This document shows positions 63,036 through 64,000 of a DNA stretch of 64,000 nt, piece after piece (the first letter of the stretch is position 1; each line of letters starts with the position of its first letter). Source of the stretch: Arthrobacter sp. ISL-48 (GTDB lineage: Bacteria > Actinomycetota > Actinomycetes > Actinomycetales > Micrococcaceae); contig NZ_JAGGPL010000001.1 in the NCBI RefSeq assembly GCF_018613805.1, positions 310,001 through 374,000 on the forward strand, in the 5' to 3' direction. The notes under the pieces were generated by a model that was not told the DNA's origin, did no database searches, and saw nothing but the letters and a program-made list of their open reading frames with translations. The position numbers and the translations under genes are program-made.

Positions 63036-63983
63036 CTAGCTGATGCTCAGGGCAATGCCATCAAGAATATCGTGTTCACTGGCTGTGGCGGTGACGATGC
63101 GTCCGTCGGTGAGCTCGTTCAGGCGCTCCAGGATGCGGCGCCACACGAGCCCGCCTGCGCCGATCACGTCCACCCGGCCAGGATGCATATACGGCAGCTC
63201 CGCGCGTCCTGCCTTTGTCATTTCCAGAAGGTCAGTGCCGGCCCGGCGGATCAGGTCGATGGACAGCTCGGTTCCGTGGATGGCGTCGGGGGAATATCGC
63301 GGCAGTCGCAGCGCATGGGCCGTGATGGTGGTGACCGAACCGGCTACGCCGACGACGGCGGTGGCACGTTCCAGCGGAACGTCCAGCTCCACGAGGGCGA
63401 TGGCGGCGTCGACGTCGGCTTCTGCGGCGGCGATCTGTCGCGCCGTTGGCGGGTCGTCCACGAGATGGCGCTCCGTCAGCCGGACGCACCCGACGTCGAC
63501 GGATTTGGCGGCGGTCACGCCGTCGGCCGTGCCAAGGACGAATTCCGTGCTCCCGCCGCCGAGGTCAACCACCAGCACCTGGTGCCCGTCGAGAATGGGC
63601 AGGACGCTGCTGGCCCCGGCAAATGACAACGCGGCTTCCTCGTCGCCGGTGATGACTTCCGGTTCAACGCCGAGCAGGTCCCGGATCCCGTCCACAAAGG
63701 CCTCGCGGTTGCGCGCATCCCTGCTCGCGGACGTGGCAACAAAGCGCACAGCACCGGCACCATGTTCGCGGATCAGCCGGGCATAGTCGGCAGTGGCGGC
63801 GAACGTGCGTTCCAGCGCCTCAGGGGCCAGTTCACCGGTGGCATCCACACCCTGACCCAGACGTACCACGCGCATTTCGCGGACAACGTCCCTGAGCTTT
63901 GCCGCCCCGCTGCTGCGGTCGACGTCGGCAATCAGCAGGCGGATGGAGTTGGTACCGCAGTCAATGGCAGCAACACGGGTCAT
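63036..63983 (-). CDS. ppx: Ppx/GppA family exopolyphosphatase
   Basis: 315 residues, ASKHA-fold phosphatase. Opening VAAIDCGTNSIRLLIADVD (phosphate-1 motif), VLVVDLGGGSTEFVLG (phosphate-2) and GVAGSVTTITAHAL (adenosine-like motif). It hydrolyses inorganic polyphosphate and/or pppGpp; the length fits the short actinobacterial Ppx1/2 forms. Its ATG overlaps the stop of an upstream gene (ATGA). Confidence 0.92.
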   Translation of the reverse strand: MTRVAAIDCGTNSIRLLIADVDRSSGAAKLRDVVREMRVVRLGQGVDATGELAPEALERTFAATADYARLIREHGAGAVRFVATSASRDARNREAFVDGIRDLLGVEPEVITGDEEAALSFAGASSVLPILDGHQVLVVDLGGGSTEFVLGTADGVTAAKSVDVGCVRLTERHLVDDPPTARQIAAAEADVDAAIALVELDVPLERATAVVGVAGSVTTITAHALRLPRYSPDAIHGTELSIDLIRRAGTDLLEMTKAGRAELPYMHPGRVDVIGAGGLVWRRILERLNELTDGRIVTATASEHDILDGIALSIS

Positions 63984-64000
63984 TCGCGGGCCTCCACATT
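63980..64000 (-). CDS. C-terminal tail of an upstream gene (possibly DUF501)
   Basis: The last six codons of a frame that runs off the window, ending NVEARE then TGA, with the stop overlapping the ppx start as ATGA. In related actinobacteria a DUF501 gene precedes ppx, so that identity is a guess from gene order only. Confidence 0.35.
   Translation of the reverse strand, partial: NVEARE

Overview
The window reads as a chromosomal segment of a high-GC actinobacterium of the Micrococcaceae, most likely Arthrobacter or a close relative such as Pseudarthrobacter. The evidence is mycothiol chemistry (Mca), a WhiB regulator, an actinobacterial PMT-type protein mannosyltransferase, DUF3499, DUF5719, TIGR03089 and DUF4307 proteins, and actinobacterial gene neighbourhoods. 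The genus is inferred from family content and remembered gene order, not from a database search. Genes fill almost all of the window. I see no prophage, insertion sequence with transposase, rRNA or CRISPR array.

Layout. 1-5.2 kb: the tail of a TgpA-like transglutaminase, a succinate-semialdehyde dehydrogenase, and the divergent pair rsmI / protein mannosyltransferase. 5.2-9.6 kb: membrane and envelope genes (DUF1461, SpoIIM-like and RDD proteins, L,D-transpeptidase). 9.7-25.9 kb: a conserved actinobacterial envelope and one-carbon block (ahcY, Trm112-like, DUF3499, degenerate zincin, DUF5719, a giant GT2 membrane glycosyltransferase, WhiB, TIGR03089, GtrA, purK-purE, an LCP ligase, manA, a FemX-like aminoacyltransferase). 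25.8-26.8 kb: the only clearly accessory spot, a truncated AbiEi-like gene bracketed by two 59-bp palindromic repeats. 26.8-36.1 kb: central metabolism and defence (glpX, carbonic anhydrase, fumC, TetR + MFS drug exporter, NUDIX, prepilin peptidase, acetyltransferase). 36.2-47.8 kb: PIN-PhoH, a cis-prenyltransferase, a PAQR membrane protein, a DUF255 thioredoxin protein, mca, DUF4307, greA, a rhomboid protease, threonine dehydratase and an AI-2E/PerM exporter. 47.8-52.1 kb: a galactose (Leloir) module with galM divergent from deoR-galT-galK. 52.2-58.6 kb: a BI-1/YccA protein and a complete branched-chain amino-acid ABC importer (livJ-livH-livM-livG-livF). 58.9-64 kb: tRNA-Leu(UAA), an acetyltransferase, NADH dehydrogenase type II, a mycosin-like subtilase and a Ppx/GppA phosphatase.

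Regulatory texture. At least seventeen genes have a TANNNT -10 box only 6-7 nt before an ATG or GTG start. This implies leaderless mRNAs and was used here to choose several starts. Strong hairpin terminators lie after fumC, the MFS gene, greA, galK, livJ and ndh. Two Crp/GlxR-type palindromes (GTGA-N6-TCAC) were found, one directly against the livJ -35 box and one perfect TGTGA-N6-TCACA in the whiB/TIGR03089 gap. Other candidate operators lie at gabD, whiB, the TetR gene and livJ.

The least explained items are the 59-bp palindrome pair with its decayed AbiEi gene, the whiB intergenic region (14-bp palindrome, perfect Crp-type site and a tiny ORF with an ideal Shine-Dalgarno), and the livJ promoter with apparent dual control.
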